A stretch of DNA of 64,000 nt from Dehalococcoidia bacterium. GTDB taxonomy: Bacteria > Chloroflexota > Dehalococcoidia > Lucifugimonadales > UBA3495. Position numbers and translations under genes: made by a program. Under the pieces are notes generated by a model that saw only the letters and a program-made list of their open reading frames with translations, searched no databases and had not been told where the DNA came from. Below, piece after piece: positions 39,868 to 51,415 of this stretch (position 1 is the stretch's first letter; each line of letters starts with the position of its first letter). Location: contig JAJDTP010000005.1 in the NCBI GenBank assembly GCA_022827095.1, forward strand, positions 558,001 to 622,000, in the 5' to 3' direction.

Positions 39868-39902
39868 TGCACTACCTCCCTGCGATCCGCCATCAGCGGA
39901 AG

Positions 39903-41153
39903 TTAATTCGCGGTTTTATCTGGAGCCTGCACCCACTGCCGGGCCAACTCCTGCTCGTCCTGAACGGAATGCGTCTCGCCGTCCAGCCGTGCCCGACGCA
40001 ATTCGCGCAGCGTCGCTCCCATTTCAGGGCCGGCCGGAACACCCAACGCCAACAGGTCGTGGCCCCTGAGCCTCGGCGCCACCGACCACCAATGAGACAA
40101 GTAACTGCTGATCCGCTCCTGGGCTGGGCCACGGCCCATGATAAGCGCCCCCCGGAGGGCTGCCGGCGCCATGCCGTCCAGCAAGGAGCAGACTTCTGAG
40201 GGTTTCGATGCGTCGCCAAGCGCCGGCGACGATCGCCGTATGCGAGCCGTATCCGCGATGACCCGCGCCCAATCCGACGGCGCGTTGAGCCGGGCGCTCA
40301 GGGCCTCTCCCTCTTCAGCGTCCAGGGGCCACACCAGCGCCGCCAGCCATGCCAAAGGCGCAACCGGTTCGCGCGTTGCCGCAGGCAGATGCCGAGCGGT
40401 CAGGGCCGGATGGATAGCCGAAAGGATTTCATGGTTGTCGGCCAATTGCAGCGGCGCGACCGGATCCCGCTCGTGGAACGTGCGCTCCAACTCATGCCGC
40501 AGCCGATCACCCGAAAGGGCCGACAAGGTCCGGGCCGACAACGCATTGCCCATGAGGTCTGCTGTCTCGCGCTCGATCGCGAAACCGAACCGGGCGGCGT
40601 AGCGCACGGCGCGCAGGATTCTGGTGGGGTCGTCACGAAAACTACCATCGTGCAGCACCCGGATCAGGCCCGCTGTCAGGTCGGCGCTGCCGTCGTGGGG
40701 ATCCACCAACTGGTCGGAAACCGCCGGCAAAGGCATCGCCATCGCGTTGATCGTGAAATCCCGCCGCGCGAGGTCGTCTGCGATTCCGCCCGGTTCCACA
40801 ATTGGCAAAGCGCCGGGCGATGGATAGGCTTCCCGCCGCGCGGTCACCAGGTCAATCGCGAGCGAACCGGCGACGACGGTCGCGGTACCGAACCGCTGGT
40901 GGACCGTGAGACGCCCCTGTATTTCGGCCGCCAGCCTCTCGGCGACCATCATGGCATCCCCGACCACCGTGATATCAAGGTCGGCCGCGACGACTCCCAG
41001 CAGCCGGTCGCGGACCGGGCCGCCCACCAGGTAAGCCTTCAATCCCGACTCTTCTGCAATGCGGGCCACGCAATCCAGAATTAACCGGTGGCCATCAACG
41101 GTCTTGCCGTTGCCATCACCACCGGTTGTCGTTAAGTCCGTCAATGTCAGCAT
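39903..41153 (-). CDS. cca: CCA tRNA nucleotidyltransferase / poly(A) polymerase family protein
   Basis: A class II nucleotidyltransferase of about 416 residues that would add or repair the 3' CCA of tRNAs. It has the head motif YLVGGPVRDRLLGVVAADLDI with the two metal-binding acidic residues, and RFGTATVV. RRDFTINAMAMPLP and DPTRILRAVRYAARFGF follow as in the family core. The Met at 41153 is chosen over 41273 because the earlier 40 residues look unlike any protein. Window tRNAs carry an encoded CCA, which suits a repair role. It could instead be a poly(A) polymerase; sequence alone does not separate them. It heads a minus-strand unit. Confidence 0.88.
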   Translation of the reverse strand: MLTLTDLTTTGGDGNGKTVDGHRLILDCVARIAEESGLKAYLVGGPVRDRLLGVVAADLDITVVGDAMMVAERLAAEIQGRLTVHQRFGTATVVAGSLAIDLVTARREAYPSPGALPIVEPGGIADDLARRDFTINAMAMPLPAVSDQLVDPHDGSADLTAGLIRVLHDGSFRDDPTRILRAVRYAARFGFAIERETADLMGNALSARTLSALSGDRLRHELERTFHERDPVAPLQLADNHEILSAIHPALTARHLPAATREPVAPLAWLAALVWPLDAEEGEALSARLNAPSDWARVIADTARIRRSSPALGDASKPSEVCSLLDGMAPAALRGALIMGRGPAQERISSYLSHWWSVAPRLRGHDLLALGVPAGPEMGATLRELRRARLDGETHSVQDEQELARQWVQAPDKTAN

Positions 41154-41324
41154 ATTGTGTTCGGTTAGGTCACCATAGCCCGGTAGAGTGTATCGCAAGC
41201 ATCCGGGCCCGGCAACATAGATACTCGTTGGAGAAAACGGCGGGATCAGGCCGTGACGGCGGGAGCACGCCATCGGTGCGCTATACTTCCGTTGTCATCC
41301 TGATGTATGGAGCGAAAGAACGCT

Positions 41325-42278
41325 ATGGAAACGGTAGGATTCATTGGTCTGGGAAACATGGGCGGCGGGATGTCCGCCAACATTCAGCGGGCCGGCTACC
41401 CGATGATCGTATACGATCTCAGGGAGGAAGCGGCGCTGCCTCTGCTTGAGGGTGGTGCGCGTCTCGCGAACACGCCGGCGGAGGTGGCCGAGGCCGGCGA
41501 CGTAACGTTTACGTCGTTGCCGGGACCCTACGAGGTGGAGGCGGTGTCCACGGGCGTCTCGGGAGTGCTGGAGGGGATCAAACCGGGCAGCGTGTACATC
41601 GACCTGTCGTCGAGCCGACCGACGCTGATCCGGGAGATCGAGCCGCAGTTCCGGGCGAAGGGCTGCCACGTGCTGGACGCGCCGGTGAGCGGCGGGAAGA
41701 CGGGCGCGGCGTCGGGGAACCTGGCAGTGATGGTAGGAGGCGACCGGGAGGTGTTCGACCGGGTGAAGCCGATCCTGGACGCTTTTGGGGACAAGGTGTT
41801 CTACGCCGGGGAGATCGGGGCGGGAAGCGTGGCGAAGCTGGTGCACAACATGATCGGTCACAGCGTGAGGCAGGCCATCGCGGAAGGATTGACCTTGGGC
41901 GTCAAGGCCGGCGTCGAGCCCGAGGCACTCTGGGAGTGCATCCGGCGCGGTTCTCTTGGACGCATGCGTGTGCTGCACGAGGGGTTGGTGCGGACGATGT
42001 TCCGCGGGGAGTTTGAGCCGGCGAGTTTTGCGTTGAACCTGGCCTACAAGGACATCTCGTTGGCCACTGAGTTGGCGCGTGAATACGACGTGCCCATGCC
42101 TATGTCCACCCTGGCCGAGCAGATCGCGTTGCACGCCATGAACCGAGGCTGGGCCGAGGCCGACAGCAGCATCACGGTGCGGCTCCAGGAGGAGCAGGCT
42201 GGTGTCGAAGTGCGGGCTCCGCACGTTGATCCGGCGCGCGCCGGCCGCTTCATCACCACTCACCCTGACGACGAGTAA
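41325..42278 (+). CDS. 3-hydroxyisobutyrate dehydrogenase-family NAD(P) oxidoreductase
   Basis: A beta-hydroxyacid dehydrogenase of about 317 residues. The N-terminal Rossmann motif VGFIGLGNMGGGMSANI binds NAD(P). The family substrate motif DAPVSGGKTGAASGNLAVMVGG follows, with the catalytic Lys in GSVAKLVHNMI. The ATG at 41325 starts directly before the Rossmann strand; an ATG at 41307 would add six residues. It is oriented away from cca, leaving about 170 bases between them that hold the promoters. The exact substrate is unknown; hydroxyisobutyrate, tartronate semialdehyde or similar are family options. Confidence 0.9.
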   Translation: METVGFIGLGNMGGGMSANIQRAGYPMIVYDLREEAALPLLEGGARLANTPAEVAEAGDVTFTSLPGPYEVEAVSTGVSGVLEGIKPGSVYIDLSSSRPTLIREIEPQFRAKGCHVLDAPVSGGKTGAASGNLAVMVGGDREVFDRVKPILDAFGDKVFYAGEIGAGSVAKLVHNMIGHSVRQAIAEGLTLGVKAGVEPEALWECIRRGSLGRMRVLHEGLVRTMFRGEFEPASFALNLAYKDISLATELAREYDVPMPMSTLAEQIALHAMNRGWAEADSSITVRLQEEQAGVEVRAPHVDPARAGRFITTHPDDE

Positions 42279-42340
42279 CCGGCCCGTTTCCGGTCCGTCC
42301 GCTGGCGGAAACTCATTACCTTGTGCACCCGGAGCGATAA

Positions 42341-42766
42341 ATGGATCTGAACGCCTACCTCCACTTCAACGACAACTGCCGCGATGCTTTCGAGTTCTAT
42401 CGTTCCGTGTTCGGCGGGGAGTTCGACATCCTGCTGACCTTCGCCGAGGGACCGGACGATATGCCACCTCCGCCCGAGCACGAGTTGGGCCGCATCATGC
42501 ACGTGTCCCTGCCCGTAGCTGGCGGGGTGCTCATGGGCAGTGACACCTGCTCCGCGTTTGGGCCTCCGCCCGTGGCTGGCAACAATTTCTCCATCAGCGT
42601 GTCCACCGACAGCCGCGAGGAAACCGACCGCCTGTTTGGTAGGCTGGCCGAGGGAGGCAATATAGCCATGGAGCCGCAGGACATGTTCTGGGGAGCCTAT
42701 TTCGGCATGTGCACCGACCGCTTCGGCGTCAACTGGATGCTCAGCAACGAAAACCAATCCGACTGA
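42341..42766 (+). CDS. PhnB-like VOC/glyoxalase-fold protein
   Basis: A 141-residue member of the glyoxalase/dioxygenase-like VOC superfamily, DUF3820/PhnB type. The N-terminus AYLHFNDNCRDAFEFYRSVFGGEFDILLTF and the segment HVSLPVAGGVLMGSDTCSAFGPP are characteristic, as is the close MCTDRFGVNWMLSN. Metal-binding residues typical of glyoxalase are only partly present, and PhnB members generally have unknown function. It sits 62 bases downstream of the dehydrogenase. Confidence 0.88.
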   Translation: MDLNAYLHFNDNCRDAFEFYRSVFGGEFDILLTFAEGPDDMPPPPEHELGRIMHVSLPVAGGVLMGSDTCSAFGPPPVAGNNFSISVSTDSREETDRLFGRLAEGGNIAMEPQDMFWGAYFGMCTDRFGVNWMLSNENQSD

Positions 42767-42835
42767 CCAAATAACCATCGGCAACGCTCTCGACGCCCTC
42801 AGTCCTGTAAGCCTCAGTCCCGTAAGGAGGATACG

Positions 42836-43690
42836 ATGGCCGACCGCAACCTAACCATCGACTGCCAGGTCCACTGTTACGAACTCAACACACCCGCGCG
42901 CCCCTGGGCCGGCTACCTGCAGGGCCCGGATCAGGCCACCGGGGACGATATGGTCGCTGCCATGGATGCCGTCGGCGTCGACGGCGCGATCCTGATCTCG
43001 CCGTTCGCCATGTACCGCTATGACGCCAGTTACGCCCTGGAGGTCTACGATCAGCATCCCAACAAGTTCGGTTTGGTCCGGCCGTTCGATCCCGAATCAC
43101 CGTCAATCGATGAGGAGATGGCTGAGTGGACCGGACGCCCCGGCGTGGTCGGCGCGCGCATCATGCTGCGGGACGTGGACTACGAGGCCGACCATCCGGG
43201 CGTGAACCAGATCATCGCGGCCGGTGGCCGCGCCGGGGTTCCCGTCAACCTCATGTGCTCCGGCAAGCTGCCGTTGATGCTGGAACTGGCGCGCCGGAAT
43301 CCTGATACGCAGCTTATCGTCGATCACTTGGGGCTGGCGCAACCCTTCGAGCCGCCGGCTCCGCCGGAACCCTGGGCTGACCTGCCCAACGTCCTCGCCC
43401 TGGCCGAGTGCGACAACGTCGCCATCAAGATCTCGGGAGCCGGCACCCTGGCCCATGAGCCTTTCCCGTACCCCGACATCTGGGAGCCACTGCATCGCAT
43501 CTTCGACGCCTTCGGTCTGGAGCGTTGCCTCTGGGGCACCGACTGGACGCGCGCCGTCAACCTGCTGAATTACGAGCAGGGGGTCGAAGCTTTCCGCGTG
43601 ACGGACACTCTGTCTGACGCCGAACGCGATATCCTAATGGGCGGCTCGCTGGCCAACATCTACAAGTGGTCGCCCACGGTTGCAAACTGA
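42836..43690 (+). CDS. amidohydrolase family (ACMSD/amidohydrolase-2-like) protein
   Basis: A TIM-barrel metal-dependent hydrolase of 284 residues. It has TIDCQVHCYELN near the N-terminus (a degenerate form of the usual HxH pair), LMCSGKLPLMLELARRNPDT, VDHLGLAQPF with the His, and CLWGTDWTRAV with the Asp. The usual first HxH motif reads QVH here, so the metal site may be incomplete or use Gln. Similar proteins decarboxylate or hydrolyse lactones. A good AGGAGG precedes the ATG. It is the last gene before the terminator at 43712. Confidence 0.82.
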   Translation: MADRNLTIDCQVHCYELNTPARPWAGYLQGPDQATGDDMVAAMDAVGVDGAILISPFAMYRYDASYALEVYDQHPNKFGLVRPFDPESPSIDEEMAEWTGRPGVVGARIMLRDVDYEADHPGVNQIIAAGGRAGVPVNLMCSGKLPLMLELARRNPDTQLIVDHLGLAQPFEPPAPPEPWADLPNVLALAECDNVAIKISGAGTLAHEPFPYPDIWEPLHRIFDAFGLERCLWGTDWTRAVNLLNYEQGVEAFRVTDTLSDAERDILMGGSLANIYKWSPTVAN

Positions 43691-43711
43691 TGCGCAGGGT
43701 TTAAACGCGAA

Positions 43712-43745
43712 AGCGGTCTCCTTGCGGAGACCGCTGCTTTTTTTG
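43712..43745 (+). terminator. intrinsic terminator after the amidohydrolase gene
   Basis: AGCGGTCTCC (43712-43721) pairs with GGAGACCGCT (43726-43735) and is followed by GC and seven or more T. A strong rho-independent terminator. Confidence 0.85.
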
Positions 43746-43756
43746 GCGTAGGCGAA

Positions 43757-43833
43757 TGGTGGGCGGTAGTGGACTCGAACCACTGACCTCTTGCGTGTCG
43801 AGCAAGTACTCTAACCAACTGAGCTAACCGCCC
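43757..43833 (-). tRNA. tRNA-Val (GAC anticodon)
   Basis: On the minus strand the cloverleaf is complete: acceptor GGGCGGT/ACCGCCC, D-arm TAGCTCAGTTGGTTAGAG, anticodon stem CTTGC/GCAAG with loop TCGACAC (anticodon GAC), T-arm GGTTCGAGTCC, discriminator A and encoded CCA. Confidence 0.95.
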
Positions 43834-43879
43834 ACGTACATTGAAGTGTAGCAAGGGCCGCTCCGCATCGTCAACCGAA

Positions 43880-44069
43880 CCGTTGGCTCCAACAGGGCCT
43901 TTTCAAAGTCGTGGTTGGCGGCCTTTCAACTCGAACCGTCATTCCGGCTTTTGCCGAAATCCAGAACGCTCCGATCACAACGACCTCCTGGATACCCGCG
44001 AAAGCGGGAATGACGGGGTAACCGGGAAAGACGGATTGGCCTTGAAAAGGTCCTGTGGCTCCAGCGGCG
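43880..44069. repeat. MITE-like imperfect palindromic element
   Basis: Long imperfect inverted arms flank this 190-base block. The outer pair is GGCTCCAACAGGGCCTTTTC, continuing CAA, against the reverse complement of the right side, GGAGCCACAGGACCTTTTC, continuing CAA. The inner pair is CGTCATTCC (43937-43945) with GGAATGACG (44007-44015) and ATCCAG with CTGGAT. It has no coding capacity and lies between tRNA-Val and ruvB. The inner core resembles the GTCATTCC...GGAATGAC palindromes common in bacterial intergenic repeats. Confidence 0.65.
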
Positions 44070-44161
44070 GCCGGCGCCGGGGCGTTCTATCGCGGTGATG
44101 CCCAGCAGCCCCGTTGCTCAGTCGGTTGACCCCCGAACGGCGCGGCCCCTAGAATGCGATT

Positions 44162-45238
<1,077 letters not shown>

Positions 45239-45260
45239 CATAACGATTGCCGTTATCACG

Positions 45261-45276
45261 CGGGAAATCCCGTTTT
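45261..45276 (+). terminator. short hairpin after ruvB
   Basis: CGGGA/TCCCG with a 2-base loop is followed by TTTTATTA 23 bases after the ruvB stop. A separate perfect inverted repeat ATAACG/CGTTAT (45240-45256) precedes it. The stem is short, so termination strength is uncertain. Confidence 0.5.
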
Positions 45277-45410
45277 ATTAGCATACTTCAGGCGGTGATT
45301 AACATAAAATCTTGATGTCGTCGTAGGATAGTGTGTTTCGCCTTGAATCCCTACGACCCCTTACATACAATTGGTCGGGCTTCCTTTGATTTATTCTGCG
45401 GACGATTCAC

Positions 45411-46614
45411 GTGCCTTCAGGTTTAGTTCTCCATTCAACCGGCCCCCGTTTGCCTTCGCTGGACCGATTGGCCTCCGGGTGTGCCCTGTCCGACGAGGAT
45501 GCCTTCGGGTTGCTGGGCGCCGATGCCGGGCTCGAGGTAGAGCTGTGCGCCGCGGCTGCCGAGTTGCGCGACCGAGGTCGGGGCCGGGTGATCACCTTTT
45601 CGCCGAAGGTGTTCATCCCGCTGACGCGCCTGTGCCGCGATTTCTGCGGATATTGCACTTTCCGCCAATCCCCCGAGGAAACGGACGGGCTGTATCTCAC
45701 CGCCGAGGAGGTTCTGTCTGTGGCCAAGGCCGGGCAACGCCTCGGCTGCACCGAAGCCCTGTTCACCCTGGGTGAGCGACCCGAGCAGCGGTATCCCGAA
45801 GCAGCGAAATGGCTGTCCGGCAAGGGCTATCGGACCACCCACGAATACCTGGCGCAGATGTGCCGTACTGTGTTCGAGGACACGGACCTGCTGCCCCACG
45901 GCAACCCCGGCACGATGAGCCGTCGCGAGCTGGAGGCGTTGCAGCCCACCAACCCGTCAATCGGGATCATGCTGGAGAGTTCGAGCGCACGTCTCTACGA
46001 GGCCGGCGGGCCACATGAATTCGCTCCCAGCAAGCGGCCGCGCGTTCGACTCCGTACCATGGAGTTGGCCGGCGAAATGGGCATCCCGTTCACTACGGGC
46101 ATCCTCATCGGCATCGGCGAGACCCGCCGGGAGCGTGTGGAGTCGCTGCTGGCAATTCGCGATTTGCACCGGCGTTTCGGGCACATTCAGGAGGTTATCG
46201 TCCAGAACTTCCGCGCCAAGGCGGACACGCCCATGGCCGGCACGCCCGACGCCGCGCCGGACGAGCTCATGTGGACCACGGCAGTTGCTCGGCTCATTCT
46301 CGGCGAGCACGTCAATATCCAGGTGCCCCCCAACCTCAGCGAGGACTACGAACGGTATATCGGGGCTGGCATCAACGACTGGGGCGGGGTCTCGCCGCTG
46401 ACCATTGATTACGTGAATCCCGAAGCGCCATGGCCGCAACTTTCCGAGCTGGAGCGCCGCACCCGTGACGCGGGCTACGAATTGCGCCCGAGGCTACCGG
46501 TATATCCTGAATACTTCGCCAACGGCTCCCATTGGCCGTTGCCACCCACTCTGAAAGACAAATTGCTGAGACTCACCGATGAGTCCGGATACGTGAAAGG
46601 GGGAATTCGACGCT

Positions 46615-46631
<17 letters not shown>
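45411..46631 (+). CDS. cofG: CofG, 7,8-didemethyl-8-hydroxy-5-deazariboflavin synthase subunit
   Basis: CofG is one of two radical SAM enzymes that build the F420 chromophore (F0) with CofH. The radical-SAM CxxxCxxC is C75-x3-C79-x2-C82 in LCRDFCGYC. CofG-specific segments are FSPKVFIPLT, EALFTLGERPEQRYPEA, THEYLAQMCR and NPSIGIMLESSS. This is the stand-alone form, as in archaea and some bacteria, unlike the fused FbiC of actinobacteria. The start is a GTG at 45411 without an obvious Shine-Dalgarno. The 3' end overlaps cofH by 17 bases. It starts the cofG-cofH-cofD-cofC operon. Confidence 0.94.
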
Positions 46632-47934
<1,303 letters not shown>

Positions 47935-47937
47935 CCG

Positions 47938-48900
47938 GTGACCGTGTCGACCACCGGACTGGTGCTCGCTCTCGCCGGCGGCGTCGGCGGGGCCAAGTTG
48001 GCGCTGGGTTTGTCCCGGATATTGCCTCCGGAGCGATTGGCCATCGTCGTCAATACCGGCGACGACGAGCGGTTTCACGGCCTGCACGTTTCGCCCGACC
48101 TGGACACGATGACCTACACCCTGTCCGGCCTGTATAATCCCGAAACCGGGTGGGGCATCGACGGAGACTCGTTTGAAACGCTGCTGATGCTGAACCGCCT
48201 CGGCGCCGACACCTGGTTCAATCTGGGCAGCCGCGATTTTGCCATGCACATCCGACGCACCGAGTTGCTCGCCCAGGGCTCGTCCTTGAGCCAGATTACC
48301 TCTCAATTGACGGCATCCCTGGGCATAGAGCACGCCATCGTGCCCATGAGCGACCAACCCGTGCGGACGGTACTGGAAACGGATGAAGGTACCCTGTCAA
48401 TGCAGGAATATTTCGTCAAGCGGCGCGCCGAACCGGTGGTGCAGTCGATAAGTTACGTTGGAGCGGCCGACGCCCAACCGTCTCCCGGATTCGCATCGGC
48501 CCTTGCCGCTGCTTCGGCCATCATCATCTGTCCGTCCAACCCGTTCCTCAGCGTGGCGCCTATCCTGGCGATTCCCGGCGTACGTGACGCCATTGCGCAG
48601 CACCGCGCGCCGCGGATTGCGGTAAGCCCCATCGTTGGCGGGATGGCGGTACGCGGCCCCGCCGGCAAGATCATGCAGGAATTGGGCGCCGATGTGTCCG
48701 CGGTCGGGGTGGCGCAGGAATACCGAGAAATCTGTAACGTGCTGGTGCTCGATTCCCAGGACGAAGAATTGGCCGACGCTGTCGGCGCTGAGGGAGTCGC
48801 CGCCGCCGTGATGCCCACCATCATGCAGACCGACGAAGATAAGGTTCAGCTTGCTGAAATGGTGCTCGCGCTGGCCGCTGACCTGGAGGACCGCAAATGA
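47938..48900 (+). CDS. cofD: CofD, 2-phospho-L-lactate transferase family
   Basis: CofD transfers a phospholactate-type (or phosphoenolpyruvate-derived) moiety from its GDP-activated form to F0, giving F420-0. The 320-residue chain starts with LALAGGVGGAKLALGLSRIL and has NTGDDERFHGLHVSPDLDTMTYTLSG and IICPSNPFLSVAPILAIPG. The GTG start follows the cofH stop by 3 bases. Its stop overlaps the cofC start (ATGATGA), so translation is coupled. cofE, needed to add glutamates, is not in the window. Confidence 0.93.
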   Translation: MTVSTTGLVLALAGGVGGAKLALGLSRILPPERLAIVVNTGDDERFHGLHVSPDLDTMTYTLSGLYNPETGWGIDGDSFETLLMLNRLGADTWFNLGSRDFAMHIRRTELLAQGSSLSQITSQLTASLGIEHAIVPMSDQPVRTVLETDEGTLSMQEYFVKRRAEPVVQSISYVGAADAQPSPGFASALAAASAIIICPSNPFLSVAPILAIPGVRDAIAQHRAPRIAVSPIVGGMAVRGPAGKIMQELGADVSAVGVAQEYREICNVLVLDSQDEELADAVGAEGVAAAVMPTIMQTDEDKVQLAEMVLALAADLEDRK

Positions 48901-49589
48901 TGACCGATTCGCCCGATCAGGCAAATCCCACCGTGGTCCCGGTAATTCCCATGAAGCCTTTGGCCGAGTGCAAGACCCGCCTGTCCCGGGTCATGGGCAA
49001 CGACGACCGCGCCGACCTCACCATGGGCATGTTCCGTCGGGTCCTTCTGGCCGTTCGCGGCGCGGGGGTGGACCCGTTCTGGGTGGTGGGCGGCGACGAC
49101 CGCGTCCGAAACATGGCACGCACGCTCGGCGCCAACTGGATGGAAGACTTGGGGCGCAACCTCAACGACACCATCACCAAGTCTTTCGAAAGCGCTCGTA
49201 TGCGCGGCGTGTCGGCTTTGTATCTCCCCGGAGATCTTCCTTTCATCAAGCCCGGCGATATCCATCAACTGATCCGCAGCGCCGAGCACCAGCACAACAT
49301 AACGCTATCACCAGCGCGGCGGGACGGCGGGACCAACGCGATCCTGGTTCCCTACGATCTCATACCATATTTTCGCCCGGAACTGGGCAACAACAGTTTC
49401 CGCAAGCACGTGGGCACTGCGGCCCGCATGGGCGTTTCCGTGGCCTTCTACTACAGCCAGGGTATGGGATTCGACCTGGACGACGGGTCCGACATCGAAG
49501 AGTACGAACACATGGAGCCGGGCCTGCTCACGCGGCTGTTGGGCCGCGAGCCGAGGACCCTGAACCTCACCAGCCTGGAGATCCGCTAG
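48897..49589 (+). CDS. cofC: CofC, 2-phospho-L-lactate (or PEP) guanylyltransferase
   Basis: CofC makes the GDP-activated donor used by CofD. The 230-residue chain has VPVIPMKPLAECKTRLSRVM at the N-terminus, then a nucleotidyltransferase core with FWVVGGDDRVRNMA, LYLPGDLPF and the C-terminal DLDDGSDIEEYE. Whether it uses 2-phospholactate or phosphoenolpyruvate cannot be judged by eye. Its ATG overlaps the cofD stop. The next gene, an LLM oxidoreductase, follows in 3 bases. Confidence 0.9.
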   Translation: MMTDSPDQANPTVVPVIPMKPLAECKTRLSRVMGNDDRADLTMGMFRRVLLAVRGAGVDPFWVVGGDDRVRNMARTLGANWMEDLGRNLNDTITKSFESARMRGVSALYLPGDLPFIKPGDIHQLIRSAEHQHNITLSPARRDGGTNAILVPYDLIPYFRPELGNNSFRKHVGTAARMGVSVAFYYSQGMGFDLDDGSDIEEYEHMEPGLLTRLLGREPRTLNLTSLEIR

Positions 49590-49592
49590 CCT

Positions 49593-50579
49593 ATGACCGC
49601 AAACGTTCAGTTGGGTTGCCTCCTCCCCACTCGAGGCCTGCTGTTGGCCGACCGCAAGCCAACGGACGCTGAAACCGTCCTCCGCCTGGCGACGTGGGCG
49701 GAGGAAGCCGGCATGGATTCGGTGTGGGTCGGGGATAGCCTGACCGCGAAGCCCCGGCTGGAAGCAATGACCACCCTGGCCGCCATTGCCGCGCGAACCA
49801 ACCGGGTGCGCCTGGGCACGGCCGTTATGCTGATGGCGCTGCGCCATCCCGTTCTCCTGGCCCAGATGATGGGCACCGTCGATCTCATCTCCGGCGGACG
49901 CCTGCAACTTGGTGTTGGAGTCGGAGGCGCGTTCAATGGGATGCAGCAGGCGGAGTGGCGGAACGCCGACGTGCCGCAGCGCACCCGCGCTCGCCGCCTC
50001 GAAGAAATGATCGAGGTGGTCAAAGGCCTGGGAACTGGCAACCTCTTCAGTTATGACGGCCGGCATTTCCAGCTTGAGGACGTAGTGATGGAGCCAAAGC
50101 CGTTCCAGGCTGACGGCGTGCCCGTCTATGTTGGCGTCCATTGGCACGGCCGCGACGATGGCCAGGGCGCACGCCGTGAACACCAGGCTCGCCGTGCCGG
50201 ACGCCTGGCCGACGGAGCGATCTCGATTTCTGCCACTCCTGACGAGTTGGTGGACCTGAAGGCCACCGTCCGCGACTATTGCGCCGAATACGGCCGCGAC
50301 CCCGATAAGCTCTCACTGGTCATGTACATGACCGTCAACTTGGACGAGGACATCTCCCGCGCAGAGGCAGAGGCAGAGGACTGGTTGACGGGATATTACG
50401 GCGCGAACATTTGGGGTGACCGCTGGGGTCCTTTCGGCGGAGTCGACCGGGTCCGCGAGAGCATCCATGCTTACGCCGAGGCGGGCGCTGACCAGATCGT
50501 GGTCCGTTTCGCCACCTACCGCCAGGAAGAGCAAATGCAGGTGTTCTTGGAGCAGGTTGCTCCCGACTTCCGCCGCTGA
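49593..50579 (+). CDS. LLM-class oxidoreductase, probably F420-dependent
   Basis: A 328-residue luciferase-like protein immediately downstream of the F420 genes, which suggests that it uses F420. It shows VQLGCLLPTRGLLLADR, AEEAGMDSVWVGDSLTAKPRLEAMTTLAAIA, VRLGTAVMLMALRHPVLLAQ and SGGRLQLGVGVGGAF. The substrate is unknown. The 3-base gap to cofC and the following fabI (50 bases) make it part of the same run of plus-strand genes. Confidence 0.85.
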   Translation: MTANVQLGCLLPTRGLLLADRKPTDAETVLRLATWAEEAGMDSVWVGDSLTAKPRLEAMTTLAAIAARTNRVRLGTAVMLMALRHPVLLAQMMGTVDLISGGRLQLGVGVGGAFNGMQQAEWRNADVPQRTRARRLEEMIEVVKGLGTGNLFSYDGRHFQLEDVVMEPKPFQADGVPVYVGVHWHGRDDGQGARREHQARRAGRLADGAISISATPDELVDLKATVRDYCAEYGRDPDKLSLVMYMTVNLDEDISRAEAEAEDWLTGYYGANIWGDRWGPFGGVDRVRESIHAYAEAGADQIVVRFATYRQEEQMQVFLEQVAPDFRR

Positions 50580-50629
50580 CAACGCGTTTCCTCGCGGACC
50601 CAACGGCTCCTATGTGACGAGGTAATCCG

Positions 50630-51403
50630 GTGTTCCCAATCGATTTGACTGGCCGGAATGCGGTCATTTTTGGTGTCGCCAACGACCGCAGCATCGCGTG
50701 GGCTATCGCCCGCACCCTCGCCGACGCCGGCGCCCGCATAGCACTAACCTACCAGAATGAGCGGCTGCAGAGTCGGGTCGCCCGCCTCGCCGAAACGCTG
50801 GATGACGCGGTGTTGGTCCAATGCGACGCGTCGGATGATGACCAGATCCACGCGGTATTCGACGCGGTGGGAGATCAGATGGGCTCGCTGTCCGTTCTCG
50901 TGCACAGCATCGCCTTTGCCAGCCGCGATGACCTGGCCGGTCGCCTCGCCGATACCGGGCGCGACGGGTTCCGCATGGCCCTGGAGATCAGCGCCTTCAC
51001 GCTGCTGCCCATGGTCCGCCACGCGGCGCCGTTGATGGTGGACGGCGGCAGCGTCATCGCCATGACCTTCCATGCTTCCAGCCGCGTCTATCCAGGATAT
51101 AACGTCATGGGAACCGCCAAGGCCGCCCTCGAGCACGAAGTCCGCCAGTTGGCCTACGAATACGGGAGCGATAACATTCGAGTGAACGCCATCTCGGCCG
51201 GCCCGGTAGACACGCTGGCGGCCCGGGGCATCAGCGGTTTCCTGGACATGCGGCGCGCCCACGCCGCGAAGGCTCCCCTGGGACGCAATATCACCGCCGA
51301 TGAGGTGGCGCAGACCGCGCTGTTTCTCTGTAGCGACCTATCCAGCGGCGTGACCGGAACCGTCCTTCCGGTGGATGCCGGCTACCACATCATGGCAGTT
51401 TGA
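50630..51403 (+). CDS. fabI: enoyl-ACP reductase FabI (short-chain dehydrogenase family)
   Basis: FabI reduces enoyl-ACP in fatty acid elongation. The 257-residue chain begins with the FabI-type NAD-binding VIFGVANDRSIAWAIARTLADAGA, has VLVHSIAFASR in place of the usual NNAG, and a Tyr-x6-Lys active site in YNVMGTAK. The C-terminal AKAPLGRNITADEVAQTALFLCS and GTVLPVDAGYHIM match FabI. The start is a GTG at 50630. It follows the LLM gene on the same strand. Confidence 0.9.
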   Translation: MFPIDLTGRNAVIFGVANDRSIAWAIARTLADAGARIALTYQNERLQSRVARLAETLDDAVLVQCDASDDDQIHAVFDAVGDQMGSLSVLVHSIAFASRDDLAGRLADTGRDGFRMALEISAFTLLPMVRHAAPLMVDGGSVIAMTFHASSRVYPGYNVMGTAKAALEHEVRQLAYEYGSDNIRVNAISAGPVDTLAARGISGFLDMRRAHAAKAPLGRNITADEVAQTALFLCSDLSSGVTGTVLPVDAGYHIMAV

Positions 51404-51415
51404 GGGCTCAGGTTC

